Below, piece by piece: positions 51,364-60,640 of a DNA stretch of 64,000 nt. The DNA comes from Micromonospora sp. RHAY321. GTDB taxonomy: Bacteria > Actinomycetota > Actinomycetes > Mycobacteriales > Micromonosporaceae. The number at the start of each line of letters is the position of its first letter. Position 1 is the first letter of the stretch. The notes under the pieces were generated by a model. That model had not been told where the DNA came from, made no database searches, and saw only the letters and a program-made list of their open reading frames with translations. A program made the translations under genes and the position numbers. Location: positions 310,001 to 374,000 of the forward strand of contig NZ_JAMHIW010000001.1 in assembly GCF_023896955.1 (NCBI RefSeq), written 5' to 3'.

Positions 51364-52272
51364 TCACGGCCGACGTCCTGGCGGCGAAGCTGGCTGCCGC
51401 GAAGCGTTACCGCGACCCGTAGCCACCGCGAGGTAGCCGTCCTCCAGACCGGGCTCCAGGGGAAGCGCCCCGGGGCTCGGCGCGGACGGCGCCACGATCC
51501 GGTAGCGCATGCCGTCGTCGTGCGGCAGCGCGGACACCACCGTCCCCTCGGTCGGTGCCGGTCCGTCCGTGACGACCGACCAGACCTGCCCCTGGGCGCG
51601 GCGGGTCAACTCCTCGACCGTGCCACGGAAGATGAGCCGCCCCTTGGCGAGCACCGCCACCTCCCGGCAGGTCTGCCCGATGTCGTCGACGATGTGCGTG
51701 CTCAGCAGGACCGTGCGCCGGCCGGCGAACTGGGACAGCAGCGTGCGGAAACGGATCCGCTCCTCCGGGTCGAGGCCCGCGGTCGGCTCGTCCACGATCA
51801 GCAGCTGCGGGTCGGCGAGCAGGGCCTGGGCGATGCCGACCCGCTGCCGCATGCCGCCGGAGAAGCCGCGCAGCCGCCGGTCCGCGTGCTCGGTCAGCGC
51901 CACCACCTCCAGCAGCTCGCCCACCCGCCGGCGCCGGACGGTCCGGTCGTCCATGCCCTTGAGCAGCGCCACGTAGTCGAGGAACTGCCGGGCGGTCAGG
52001 TCGGGGTAGACGCCGAGGTCCTGCGGCAGGTAGCCGAGGTCACGCTGCACGGCGGTCCGCCCGGCGCCGGTGCCGAGGTCGTGCTCGCCCACGGTGACCC
52101 GGCCGGACGTCGGACGGACGATGCCGGCCAGGATGCGCATCAGCGTGGTCTTGCCGGCGCCGTTCGCGCCGAGCAGGCCGAACATCCCGGTGGGCACCGC
52201 CAGGTCGAGGCCGTCGATGGCGGCCACCCCACCGCGGTACGTCTTCGTCAGGCCGGAGATCTCGATTCGCAT
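51364..52272 (-). CDS. ABC transporter ATP-binding protein
   Basis: This 302-aa ATPase has GLLGANGAGKTTLMRIL (Walker A), GFSGGMRQRVGIAQAL (signature), LLIVDEPTAGLDP (Walker B) and STHIVDD. The last 15-20 residues (ATGRGNASRQPASPPGRRP) look like an extension read into adjoining scrap DNA; homologues normally end near EDGYLAV. It is the last gene of a five-gene operon with two or three permease-like proteins and a sigma/anti-sigma pair. Confidence 0.9.
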   Translation of the reverse strand: MRIEISGLTKTYRGGVAAIDGLDLAVPTGMFGLLGANGAGKTTLMRILAGIVRPTSGRVTVGEHDLGTGAGRTAVQRDLGYLPQDLGVYPDLTARQFLDYVALLKGMDDRTVRRRRVGELLEVVALTEHADRRLRGFSGGMRQRVGIAQALLADPQLLIVDEPTAGLDPEERIRFRTLLSQFAGRRTVLLSTHIVDDIGQTCREVAVLAKGRLIFRGTVEELTRRAQGQVWSVVTDGPAPTEGTVVSALPHDDGMRYRIVAPSAPSPGALPLEPGLEDGYLAVATGRGNASRQPASPPGRRP

Positions 52273-52305
52273 GGGAGTTCCTTCTCGTTGTCGGACGCAG
52301 GCTCG

Positions 52306-53121
52306 TTATCGGACGCGGCGCGCGCGCAGGGCGTGGCCGCCCGCGAGCACGGCGGCGGCGATGATCAACAGCAGGGCGATGGACAGCCAGGCCAGCGCCG
52401 GCGTCGGGTCGGGCCGCAGGGCGTTGAGCGTCGCGCCGGGTATCGGGCCGGCCCAGGCCTCCTGGCCGTCGATGCCGTGGAAGTCGAACAGCGCGGCGAG
52501 CGGATAACCGCCCAGGGGGTGGACCAGGGTCCGCGCGAGCGTCGGCATCATGTCCGGCGAGACCACGTTGCCCCACAGCCAGTAGCCGACGAACAGGACA
52601 CGGAACAGCGGCGCAGGCATGACCAGCGGCGCGGCCAGCGCGAAGGCGGCCACGAACAGCAGGCCGGGGACGAACACCGCCCCGAAGGCGGCCAGCGCCC
52701 AGCCCAGCGCCCGGGGCTCCCCGGTGTCCACCGCGTACGCCGCGGCGAAGCCGAAGTACGCCACCGCGACCGGGATGGCCGTCGCGGCGCCGGCGCCCAC
52801 GTACTTGCCGAGCAGGCGCGCCCTCGGCGAGGCGGGCGTCGCGTCCAGGATCGACGCCACCCGCAGCCGGTCGTCGCGGATCAGCCGGTCGGCGAGCAGG
52901 CAGCCGAACCCGATCGACAGCAGCGCGTGGAGCTGGACCGCCAGGCCGACCACGGCGGTCCGCGGATCGACCGGCCGTTCGCCCGGATCGAACAGATCCC
53001 GCAGCAGGCTGCCCCCGATCAGCACGAACAGCACCAGGGTCAGCGCCGGCACGATCCACACCGTCCGCTTGCGGACCTGCATCCGGAACTCGTACCGCAG
53101 GCTGGCAACAAAGGTGGTCAT
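52306..53121 (-). CDS. ABC exporter permease
   Basis: This 271-aa membrane protein (ATG 53121) has about six transmembrane helices (VWIVPALTLVLFVLIGG, ALLSIGFGCLLADRLI, AIPVAVAYFGFAAAY, FVPGLLFVAAFALAAPLV, ALAWLSIALLLIIAAAVLAGG). RVASILDATPASPRARLLGKYVG is typical of ABC-2-type exporters. It overlaps the preceding permease by 4 bp and lies 33 bp before the ATPase. Confidence 0.8.
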   Translation of the reverse strand: MTTFVASLRYEFRMQVRKRTVWIVPALTLVLFVLIGGSLLRDLFDPGERPVDPRTAVVGLAVQLHALLSIGFGCLLADRLIRDDRLRVASILDATPASPRARLLGKYVGAGAATAIPVAVAYFGFAAAYAVDTGEPRALGWALAAFGAVFVPGLLFVAAFALAAPLVMPAPLFRVLFVGYWLWGNVVSPDMMPTLARTLVHPLGGYPLAALFDFHGIDGQEAWAGPIPGATLNALRPDPTPALAWLSIALLLIIAAAVLAGGHALRARRVR

Positions 53122-53813
53122 TCGTCCTCCTCGCCGATGAGGCGTTCCGAGCGGCCCAGCAGGACCAGGGCGAACACGATGAGCGCGGCGCCCGCGCCGA
53201 GCAACGTCAGGCGGTTCGCGGTCCAGTCGCCGGGCGCCGCGCCCCGGGTCGTCGCGAACAGGTAGAGCAGCCGGCCCGGCAGGTGCGCCTGCGCCGAGCC
53301 GGCAAAGAACTGCTGGATCGCCCACACCGAGGTGACCAGCGCGCCGGCCGCGCCCGGGCTGCGGAAGACGGCGCCCGCGGCGAAGGCCAGGCCGCTCAGG
53401 CCCACGGTCGGCGCCAGCCAGGTGAGCTGACCGGCGAACGCGCCGTGGTTCTCCGGCCAGCGGGCCCACCAGCCCGTCGCGATCAGCACGACCGCCGCCG
53501 GCACGGCGACCGCCGCGGTCCAGCCGAGCGTCACGATCATCCGGCGCAGCAGCGTGACGCGGTACGGCGTCGGCGAGGCGAGCTGGAGCTCGCGGGCCGG
53601 ATCCCGGCCGACGAGGGAGGAACAGGCGACCGCGGCGGCGAGCGGTATCGCCATCTCCAGGGCGCCGAGCAGGATGCGGGCGGTGGTCGGGTCGCTCGGT
53701 TGCGGATTCGCGAGCGCGGCCATGATGCCGAGGACGAGGGCGATGGGCGGGCCGAGGAAGGCCGCCCAGCCCGCCCTGCGCATCTCGTACCGCCAGAGGG
53801 TCAGTGGTCTCAC
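53118..53813 (-). CDS. ABC exporter permease-like protein
   Basis: This 231-aa membrane protein (GTG 53813) has about six helices (FLGPPIALVLGIMAALA, GALEMAIPLAAAVACSSLVG, LGWTAAVAVPAAVVLIATGWW, VGLSGLAFAAGAVF, LTLLGAGAALIVFALVLLG). RDPARELQLASPTPYRVTLLRR parallels the similar element in the anti-sigma fusion upstream (SRRDPAAELLAATPTSGRLLLLVR). It overlaps genes on both sides by 4 bp. Confidence 0.75.
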   Translation of the reverse strand: MRPLTLWRYEMRRAGWAAFLGPPIALVLGIMAALANPQPSDPTTARILLGALEMAIPLAAAVACSSLVGRDPARELQLASPTPYRVTLLRRMIVTLGWTAAVAVPAAVVLIATGWWARWPENHGAFAGQLTWLAPTVGLSGLAFAAGAVFRSPGAAGALVTSVWAIQQFFAGSAQAHLPGRLLYLFATTRGAAPGDWTANRLTLLGAGAALIVFALVLLGRSERLIGEEDE

Positions 53814-54688
53814 ATCGGGTGGGTAGCGCGTCCGCCGCCGTGAGGTTCACCGCGGCCGGAAATCGCCACCGCGACGGTCGCGAGGACGGCGCTGGCCACG
53901 AGCACCGGCGCGTTCGTCGACCAGACCCCGATGATGGACCAGGCCAGCCAGTCGTCGGGGATCAGCACGCCGCCCGCCAGCACCCGCACCGCCCACAACC
54001 CGACGGCCGCGCCCAGCGCCGCGTCCGGCCCGAGGAAGACGGCGATCAACAGGCTGATCGAGGACAGCAGCGCCATCGGCCCGAGCCAGGCGCCGACGAG
54101 CTCGTTCAGGCCGTCCGCGCCCGCCGCGCCGGTGGCGGTCAGCACCGCGGAGGCGCCCAGGGCGAGCACCAGGTCGTAGCCGAACACCAGCGCGATGCGG
54201 ACGAGCAGCAGCAGCCGGCCGGAGGTGGGTGTGGCGGCGAGCAGCTCGGCGGCCGGGTCGCGGCGGGAACGGTAGGTGCCCGCGACGCCCGCGGCGGCGA
54301 CGATAGGCGCGATCAGGGAGAGCATCAGGTCCGCGCCGGCCGTGGTCCGCAGGAGCACGAGTCCCGCGCCGAGGGCCATCACCAGCGCCGAGGCGATCGG
54401 CGCGGCCGGCCGGATCAGCCGCGCCTCGGCCGCGACCAGCGCGACGAGGTGCCGCACCCGCCGCGGGGGCCGGCGGACGATGGGTTCGATGGTGCTGCGG
54501 CTCAGCACCGTCCGCACCAGCGACGCCGGGTCCGGCGGCGCCGCGGCCGGCGCGGCGGCCACCGCGATAGCCTGCCAGGAAGCCAGGTCGGCGCGGCAGC
54601 GCGGGCAGTCGGCGAGATGCGCGCGGACCCGGTCGCGGTCCGGTCCGGAGAGCGAGCCGGCGGCGTACGCGGGCAACAGGTCCTTCAT
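53810..54688 (-). CDS. zinc-finger anti-sigma domain fused to permease-like membrane protein
   Basis: This 292-aa protein (ATG 54688) starts with a ZAS anti-sigma domain: LPAYAAGSLSG, then H24-x3-C28-x2-C31 (VRAHLADCPRCRADL). From residue about 90 it has six predicted membrane helices (PIASALVMALGAGLVLL, ALGASAVLTATGAAGA, LLSSISLLIAVFLG) with a cytoplasmic segment resembling the neighbouring permease. The domain would hold the sigma factor encoded just upstream (4-bp overlap) at the membrane. The fusion to a transporter-like body is notable. Confidence 0.8.
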   Translation of the reverse strand: MKDLLPAYAAGSLSGPDRDRVRAHLADCPRCRADLASWQAIAVAAAPAAAPPDPASLVRTVLSRSTIEPIVRRPPRRVRHLVALVAAEARLIRPAAPIASALVMALGAGLVLLRTTAGADLMLSLIAPIVAAAGVAGTYRSRRDPAAELLAATPTSGRLLLLVRIALVFGYDLVLALGASAVLTATGAAGADGLNELVGAWLGPMALLSSISLLIAVFLGPDAALGAAVGLWAVRVLAGGVLIPDDWLAWSIIGVWSTNAPVLVASAVLATVAVAISGRGEPHGGGRATHPM

Positions 54689-55236
54689 TCGGGCACCTCC
54701 TGAGCGGTGAGCGCCGCGGCGACGGCGGCCCGAGCGTGATACAGCCGGCTCTTGACCGTGCCGACCGGGATCGCGAGCACCTCGGCGACGTCGGCGAGTG
54801 GCAGGCCGGCCACGAACACCAGCGCGATCACGTCCCGGTGATGCGCGGGGAGCAGGTTGATGGCGGCGGCCACCGGGGTCCCGCCGGCCGCCGCGATCGC
54901 GAGGTCCTCCGGGCCGGCGCCCTGATCGGGCCGGTCGGGCAGGTTGGCGCCGGCGGGCTCGGGCGCGGACCGGCCGCGTAACCGGTTGTGCGCCTGGCGG
55001 CGGGCGACGCCGAACAGCCACGTCGTCACCTTCGACCGCCCCGCGAAGGCGCCGGCCGACCGCCAGACCGCGAGCATCGTGTCCTGCAGGATCTCCTCGG
55101 CGGTCATCCGGTCGCCGGCCAGCCGATGCAGATAGCCGAAGAGCGCGCCGGAGTACCGCTCGTAGAGCCGGGACAGCGCGGCGGCGTCACCGGCCGCGAT
55201 CGACCGCAGCAACACTTCGTCACTGCCCGGATCCAT
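54685..55236 (-). CDS. ECF sigma factor
   Basis: This 183-aa RNA polymerase sigma factor has region 2 (AALSRLYERYSGALFGYLHRLAGDRMTAEEILQDTMLAVWRSAG, KVTTWLFGVARRQAHNRLR) and region 4 (LLPAHHRDVIALVFVAGLPLADVAEVLAIPVGTVKSRLYHARAAV). Translation of the anti-sigma gene is coupled to its stop. The pair probably switches on the downstream exporter in response to a membrane-sensed signal. Confidence 0.93.
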   Translation of the reverse strand: MDPGSDEVLLRSIAAGDAAALSRLYERYSGALFGYLHRLAGDRMTAEEILQDTMLAVWRSAGAFAGRSKVTTWLFGVARRQAHNRLRGRSAPEPAGANLPDRPDQGAGPEDLAIAAAGGTPVAAAINLLPAHHRDVIALVFVAGLPLADVAEVLAIPVGTVKSRLYHARAAVAAALTAQEVPE

Positions 55237-55284
55237 CCGCTCACCCCCTACTCCAGGTGGGTAGCAGCGGACGGGGCGGAAGGT

Positions 55285-55500
55285 TCAGACGAGTATGCGC
55301 GCGGGCGAGCCGATCTCGAGCACCGGGCCGGTTGGCTCCGGTGCGCGGCCGGCCGTCAAGGTCACCACGCTGTGCGAGTTGTGGTTGGCCGCGTGCAGCC
55401 GACCGGCGTCGACGGCCAGGTCACGCGGCCACTCGTCGCCGCACCGGACCTCGGCGATCCGGCGCGGTTCCGGCGTCACCTCGAAGACCGTGATGGTGAC
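55285..55500 (-). pseudogene. lactonase-family propeller 3' fragment
   Basis: The minus frame reads VFEVTPEPRRIAEVRCGDEWPRDLAVDAGRLHAANHNSHSVVTL, and then PTGPVLEIGSPARIL, matching the end of YbhE/6-phosphogluconolactonase-like propeller proteins. The upstream part is replaced by insertion-sequence DNA near 55500, so the gene is a truncated remnant. Confidence 0.6.
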
Positions 55501-55620
55501 CCGGTGGATCTTGTTTCGATGGACCAGTGACCGCGGATCCAGGCGGCCAGGTGGTGCGGTTTGGCCTGGTGGACCTGTAGGTCGGTGATGACGGAGACGG
55601 TGCCGCCACGGTTGCCGCCC
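55495..55620 (-). mobile_element. ISAs1-family transposase fragment
   Basis: Frames give SVITDLQVHQAKPHHLAAWI, then RGHWSIE and, one nucleotide shifted, NKIHRV, as in the conserved end of ISAs1 transposases (RGHWSIEN-x-HWVRDVTF). It is fused to the lactonase remnant, suggesting that insertion and later deletion destroyed both. Confidence 0.55.
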
Positions 55621-55974
55621 TCCACTACCCGGCTCGGCGGAATGCGTAGCTCGGCGGTCCGGCCGCCGCAAAGAGCACCTCGGGTGATCCGCGTGCCGCA
55701 AGAGTTCGCCGCCGTGGGCGTGGCCGGCCGGCGTCGCCCGGCCTCCGGACCGGGGTGGTCTGCCCGCCGCCGTGGGCCGAGAATCGCTGCCGCGACGTGG
55801 TTTGCCACCGGAGCACGTGGTCCCGGCGCCGGTCGATTCATGCGCCACCTTCCAACGGAGCTGCGGACCATCACCTGTTATCCGCAGGTCGAAGGAGAAG
55901 GTTCATGGCCAGCCCGCGGGCCGGGTGCAGTGCCGTAGCCAGCCGGCCGAGGCCGAGCTGTCCACGGTGTACGG
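55621..55974. other. scrap DNA without a supported gene
   Basis: No intact frame here has a recognisable domain. It joins the transposase fragment to the rhamnosidase remnant and is probably decayed. Confidence 0.3.
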
Positions 55975-56205
55975 GTCCGGCCGTTGTCGCCTGGCGCGCT
56001 GACGCCGGGACGTTCGCCCTCGACGTGCCGGTGCCGGTGAACACCATCGCCGAGGTGTCGGTGCCGGACGCCGATCCGGCGGACGTCCCCGAGGGCGGGG
56101 TGGCCGCCCCCGGCACCGACGGCGTACGCGGCAGCCACCGTGCCGACGACGGCTCGGCGGGTCTTCACGGTCGGCTCCGGCACGTACCGGTTCCGCCGGG
56201 GTTGA
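55975..56205 (+). pseudogene. alpha-L-rhamnosidase-like C-terminal remnant
   Basis: The plus frame reads VVAWRADAGTFALDVPVPVNTIAEVSVP, the usual end-domain of GH78-like rhamnosidases, then after a frameshift RRVFTVGSGTYRFRRG and a stop at 56203. All catalytic parts are missing. Confidence 0.55.
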
Positions 56206-56278
56206 CCGGCCGCCGAGCGCCTGGGCGTCGGTGGGTCGACCCGATCGGCCCGACCCAGCGGGACCTGGGTCTGCGGAA

Positions 56279-57250
56279 TCACCAGGCGGTGGTTGTGGTC
56301 CGGAACCGGCGCTGGTAGACCGACGGCGGGATGCCGTACGACGCGGTGAAGGCCCGCCGCAGCGTTTCGTCGCTGCCGAACCCACTGCGCCGGGCCGCCT
56401 CGGTGACCGTGCCGCCCCGCTCCAGCAGCGCGCGGGCCGCCTCGACCCGGGCAAGTTCCAGGTAGCGCGCCGGGGTGAGCCCGAACTCCTGTTGGAAGAG
56501 CCGGCGCAGGTGGCGGGGGGTCATCGTCGCGTCGTGCGCCATCGCCTCGATCGGGTACGCCCGGGCCGGGTCGGTGGCGACCCGGTCGGCGACCCGGCGT
56601 AGCCGCTGGTCGAGGGTCGGCGGCAGGTCCTGCCGGACGGAGAACTGGGACTGCCCACCCGGCCGCTGCATGAACACCACGAGTTCCCGGGCGACCTCGC
56701 GGGCCAGGTCGGCACCGTGGTCCTCCTCGACCAGTGCGAGGGCGAGGTCGATCCCGGCGGTGACCCCGGCGCTGGTGGCGAACCGGTCGGAGCGGACGTG
56801 GATGGCGTCCGGTCGGACCTCGATCTCCGGGAATTCGGCCTGTAGGCGGCCGGCGTGCCGCCAGTGGGTGGTGGCCGGGTGGCCGGCGAGCCAACCGGTC
56901 CGGGCCAGCACGAACGCGCCGGTGCAGACCGCGGCGAGCCGGGTCGGCGGCCCGATCAGTGGACCCAATCGGGCACGTAGGTCCTCGGCGTCGGGCAGCG
57001 CGGTCAGGTCTTCGGCTCCGGTCAGCACGAGCGTGTCCAGCGGCGTGGACTCGGCCACGGTGGTGTCGGCGGACAAGCGGACCCCGGACGCAGTACGCAC
57101 CGAATCCGACCGCCAGCCGAGCAGGGCCACCGCATAGTCGGCGCCGCGCCGGGTAGCCGCGGTGAAGACGTCCACCGGTCCGGAGACGTCGAGTAGCTGC
57201 ACCCCGTCGAAGACGAGCACGCCGACGCGGTGTGACCGCCCTCGGCTCAT
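56279..57250 (-). CDS. GlxA-type AraC regulator with DJ-1/PfpI domain
   Basis: This 323-aa protein (ATG 57250) has an N-terminal DJ-1/PfpI-like domain (VGVLVFDGVQLLDVSGPVDVF, LAAVCTGAFVLARTGWL with the nucleophile-position Cys) and a C-terminal AraC helix-turn-helix pair (YPIEAMAHDATMTPRHLRRLFQQEFGLTPARYL, VTEAARRSGFGSDETLRRAF). Such regulators often control the adjacent operon; the divergent HD-domain gene at 57397 is the best candidate target. Confidence 0.92.
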   Translation of the reverse strand: MSRGRSHRVGVLVFDGVQLLDVSGPVDVFTAATRRGADYAVALLGWRSDSVRTASGVRLSADTTVAESTPLDTLVLTGAEDLTALPDAEDLRARLGPLIGPPTRLAAVCTGAFVLARTGWLAGHPATTHWRHAGRLQAEFPEIEVRPDAIHVRSDRFATSAGVTAGIDLALALVEEDHGADLAREVARELVVFMQRPGGQSQFSVRQDLPPTLDQRLRRVADRVATDPARAYPIEAMAHDATMTPRHLRRLFQQEFGLTPARYLELARVEAARALLERGGTVTEAARRSGFGSDETLRRAFTASYGIPPSVYQRRFRTTTTAW

Positions 57251-57396
57251 CCGACCCGCTCCCTCCAGCCGATCCGATGTCCGCATCTGTGGGATGGCTG
57301 TCCGTCTGGACATGGTCCGGCCGAGTCTAGCCCGGCAGCATCGGTGGCGAACCTCAGCACCAGTAGGAACCTCCGTAGGAACAGGATGAGCACACC

Positions 57397-58035
57397 ATGA
57401 CCGAAACCATCGCCGGGATCACCATCCCGGACACCCCGCTCGTGGCTGCCGCGACCGACCTCGTCCGGGCAGCCACCAACGACCTGTTGTTCCGGCACAG
57501 CCGCCGGGTGTTCCTGTTCGGCGCGCTCCAGGGTGAGCGGCGTGGTCTGAGCCCCGACCTCGAACTGCTGTACGTCGGTGCCATGTTCCACGATCTCGGC
57601 CTGACCGAGCGGTACGGCAGCACCGACCTGCGGTTCGAGGTCGATGGAGCACACGCCGCCGAGCGGTTCCTGCTCGACCATGGCCGACCTGCTACGCAGG
57701 CCCGCAAGGTCTGGCTGGCCATCGCGTTGCACACCACGCCGGGGGTGCCAGAGTTCCTCGACCCGGAGATCGCACTGGTCACCGCGGGAGTGGAGACCGA
57801 CGTGCTGGGCATCGGTTACCGCGACCTCGATCCGGAACGGATCGCGGAGGTCACCGCCGCCCATCCGCGCCCCGACTTCAAGCGGCAGATCCTGGCCGCC
57901 TTCAACCAGGGCAACAGGCACCGCCCGCAGACGACGTTCGGCAACGTCAACGCGGACGTGCTCGCCCACTTCGACCCGAACTTCGTCCGGGACGACTTCG
58001 TGGAGATCATCCTGCGCAACGACTGGCCGGAGTGA
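57397..58035 (+). CDS. HD-domain phosphohydrolase-like protein
   Basis: This encodes 212 aa. The HD fold has RHSRRVFLFGALQG near 32-45, VGAMFHDLGLTERYG near 59-73 (His-Asp pair) and a KVWLAIALHTTPG segment near 105-117. Members include cyanamide hydratase-like enzymes and nucleotide hydrolases. Substrate is not deducible. It is transcribed away from the GlxA regulator gene across 146 bp and is followed by a strong hairpin. Confidence 0.85.
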   Translation: MTETIAGITIPDTPLVAAATDLVRAATNDLLFRHSRRVFLFGALQGERRGLSPDLELLYVGAMFHDLGLTERYGSTDLRFEVDGAHAAERFLLDHGRPATQARKVWLAIALHTTPGVPEFLDPEIALVTAGVETDVLGIGYRDLDPERIAEVTAAHPRPDFKRQILAAFNQGNRHRPQTTFGNVNADVLAHFDPNFVRDDFVEIILRNDWPE

Positions 58036-58112
58036 CGCTCCGCTCGCAGGGAACGTCCGCTCGGGGTGGCCGACCTGTCCGGTGCCGGACGTTCGGCGAC
58101 CGCCGGGGCCTT

Positions 58113-58148
58113 CCGGCCCGAGCCGGCCCGATTCGCGGCTCGGGCCGG
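58113..58148 (+). terminator. perfect 12-bp hairpin after HD gene
   Basis: CCGGCCCGAGCC pairs fully with GGCTCGGGCCGG across a 12-nt loop, about 80 bp after the HD-domain stop. A likely terminator, although without a T-run. Confidence 0.6.
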
Positions 58149-58176
58149 CTTCCCATAGGTCCAGCGTGCGGGCCGG

Positions 58177-58557
58177 TCAGCTGTACTTGGCGACCGCGTC
58201 CTTGACGCTCTCGGCGTTCTTACGCAGCTCCTCGGCCACCGCCGAGAAGACCCGCTAGGCCGGCTGGTTGTCGGCGTCGAACTTCTGCAACCCCGGGGTA
58301 GATGGCCTTGTTCGTGTTCGGCACCAGCAGCCGGACCTGGTCCTGCGCCTGGGTCTTCACAACTGCTCAACGGCAATCGTGTAACCGGGCCGCTCGGTGA
58401 AGAGCTTCTGCAACTCCGGGGTCTGCTGCGCCGCCTTGGTGGACGGCAGGTAACCGGTGTCGACTGACCACTGCGCGACGTTCTCCGGCTTGGCGGCGAA
58501 CCGGACGAACTCGAACGCCGCGTCCTTACGCTTCGGCGGGCCAGCCAGCATCGCCAA
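58177..58557 (-). pseudogene. ABC solute-binding protein C-terminal remnant
   Basis: The minus frame reads AMLAGPPKRKDAAFEFVRFA, then ENVAQWSVDTGYLPSTKAAQ, then a stop after IAVEQL. A frameshift gives KTQAQDQVRLLVPNTNKAI and later RVFSAVAEELRKNAESVKDA. This is the end of a family-1 sugar-binding protein (as at 34335, but not closely similar) with frameshifts and no N-terminus. Confidence 0.7.
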
Positions 58558-58569
58558 CCCGCCGCCGGC

Positions 58570-58690
58570 GCATACCTTCGGCGCCCGCGACCACCCGAGT
58601 CCGCCTGTGCAACACCGCTATCTCCGCTGCGGCGGCGAGGTCGATCCGCCGACATTCCGGTACGACGGTCCCCTCCCCCGCGGCAAGTGA
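58570..58690 (+). pseudogene. decayed copy of the small protein at 363
   Basis: The frame TFGARDHPSPPVQHRYLRCG, then GEVDPPTFRYDGPLPRGK matches the second half of the 77-aa protein at 363-596 (REHPSPPEQYRCVRCDGE, DPPTFEYDGPLP). It lacks the front half and one Cys of the CxxC pair. It follows the solute-binding remnant directly. Confidence 0.6.
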
Positions 58691-58825
58691 CCTCACCAAG
58701 GGCGGGCATCAGGCCGGATGTATGTGGTTCTCGACGCCAGCGGCCGGACAGGCTCTGGGCGAAGTAACCGCTGGAACGACGGTCTGACGTGGAATCTGGC
58801 ATTCCAGTGTAAACCGGAGCATTAG

Positions 58826-60640
58826 GTGCGTAACCTGCCGGACATGGTCTCTCGCACGTGGCGTAACCTATTGCTCACAGCGCTCGGGATGGGCGTGCTC
58901 GCCGGTGCCGCTCAGCTCGGCATCGCGTTCAGCTTCGGCATCGTCCAGCTCACCGGCGCCTCCACCGACGCCGCCGTCAACCAGTGGCCTGCCCAGCTCG
59001 TCTGGGTGGGCTGGTTCGCGGCACACGCCGCTGTAGCCGGCACCGTCGTCACCGCACGCCTTGCCCGCCGGTACGGGGTGCTGGACAGCCCGGGCAGATT
59101 GGTGGCCGTCGCCGCCGCTGCCGCGCTGGGCGCCACCGTCGTGGCGCCGCTCTGCGTCCGGCCGGCTCAGGCCGCCGAGCGCTTCTCTGTGGATCCGATG
59201 TTGGCCGTCGCCATCTGTGCGACCCTCGGCGCGCTGGTCGGCGCGGGTGCCGCGATCGCCGTCCTGGTGAAGCCGCCGCTGGGCTGGAACATGGCGGCGA
59301 TGGGCGGCGTGGTCTGGCTGCTGGCGCTCGTCTCGATCGTTCCGTCGCTCGCAACCGCCGGGCCGGTGCCCGCCGTACGGCTCGGTGTGCTGGAGCCGGC
59401 CGGGCTCGACGTCGGCGCGGCACACCGGCAGGCGATCCTGATTCTGCCGGCGGTGGCCCTGCTCATCGGCGCGGCGACCGGCGCGCTGGCCCGCTGGCGC
59501 GGGCATCCGCCGCTGGTCAACGGCGCGACCGGCGCGGCGGGAACTGTGCTGGTCGCGTTCGTCTACCTGACCGCCGGTCCCGGCGACGCCGTCGACCGGT
59601 ACCAGATCACGCCGTACTACAGCGCGCTGCTCGCCGTCGCCGCCGGTGTGCTCGGTTCGGCCGCCGCCGCGTTGTTCCGCTGGCCGATCCTGCAGCGCGC
59701 CGCCGAAGCGCGGGCCGTCGAGCCGACCGACATCCTCCGTCCGCGGTCCGCCGGCCCCGCCGTGGCGCAGACTATGACGCTGGCCGCTGGTGGTACGACC
59801 GACGAGCCGGAGCCCGTCGACCTGGCCGGCACCGGGCCGGTCGTCGGCGCGACAGCAGCGCAGCTTTCGACCGCAGCCGAACCACTGGGCTTCGGTGGGC
59901 CGACTGGCGGCCGGGATGCCAGCGCCGTTCCGGCCGACTCCGCGACGCGGACCGCCGCACCGGCCGTTACCGCCGCATCGGCCGCACCCGCCGCACGGGC
60001 TGACCTCGACCGCACCCTGGAGAGATCGGAGCCGGTCCCCGCGACGGCAGCCCACCTTCCCGCGGGACCCGCCGGGGACGGCTCCGGGACGGCGGAGGCT
60101 GAGGCTGACAACACCGAACCCGACGGAGTCCGACCCGACGGGGCACTCGTCGCTCCGGGGACCCGCCGCATGTACCAGCCGCCCAAGACCGACCGGACGC
60201 TGACGCAGGCGACCTGGCCGGTCGTCCCGGCGCGGCGGGTGCCGCCCTCGACCGAGCCTGCTCCAGGTGCCGAGGCAACCCACTCGGCCGGAACCCAAGA
60301 GAGGCCCGAACCGGCGCTCCCATCTCGACTCCGGCCGCCCCTGCCCAACCTGAACCAGGCCGCGAACTGGGACGCCCTCGCGACCGCCCAGCGCGCCGGA
60401 CCTCCGCACACCACAGGCGCCGCGCCTGCCGCCCCAGCACCCGTCGTCCAGGCAGGACGGGCCAGCGGTCGGCTGGGCCTGTTCCGGCGCAACAAGTCCC
60501 AGGCCGACAGGGACGGCGCGGGCACCGCGGTGGATGGCGAGCCGCTGCCGAGGCAGGATGCGGAGTTCGTCGACTGGGTGACCCGGCTGGGCAAGTCGGT
60601 GGCGGACAACGAGCTGGATCAGGCGAGCCGTCGCCGGTAA
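58826..60640 (+). CDS. membrane protein with long Pro/Ala-rich tail
   Basis: This encodes 604 aa from GTG 58826, which has GGAG 6 bp upstream. The first 290 residues form about eight transmembrane helices (LLTALGMGVLAGAAQLGIAF, AAHAAVAGTVVTARLA, LVAVAAAAALGATVVAPL, AVALLIGAATGALA). The tail at 310-600 is disordered, rich in Pro, Ala, Thr and Glu, and ends with a charged segment (EFVDWVTRLGKSVADNELD). No known family. Such architectures are common in Micromonosporaceae; function unknown. Confidence 0.7.
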   Translation: MRNLPDMVSRTWRNLLLTALGMGVLAGAAQLGIAFSFGIVQLTGASTDAAVNQWPAQLVWVGWFAAHAAVAGTVVTARLARRYGVLDSPGRLVAVAAAAALGATVVAPLCVRPAQAAERFSVDPMLAVAICATLGALVGAGAAIAVLVKPPLGWNMAAMGGVVWLLALVSIVPSLATAGPVPAVRLGVLEPAGLDVGAAHRQAILILPAVALLIGAATGALARWRGHPPLVNGATGAAGTVLVAFVYLTAGPGDAVDRYQITPYYSALLAVAAGVLGSAAAALFRWPILQRAAEARAVEPTDILRPRSAGPAVAQTMTLAAGGTTDEPEPVDLAGTGPVVGATAAQLSTAAEPLGFGGPTGGRDASAVPADSATRTAAPAVTAASAAPAARADLDRTLERSEPVPATAAHLPAGPAGDGSGTAEAEADNTEPDGVRPDGALVAPGTRRMYQPPKTDRTLTQATWPVVPARRVPPSTEPAPGAEATHSAGTQERPEPALPSRLRPPLPNLNQAANWDALATAQRAGPPHTTGAAPAAPAPVVQAGRASGRLGLFRRNKSQADRDGAGTAVDGEPLPRQDAEFVDWVTRLGKSVADNELDQASRRR

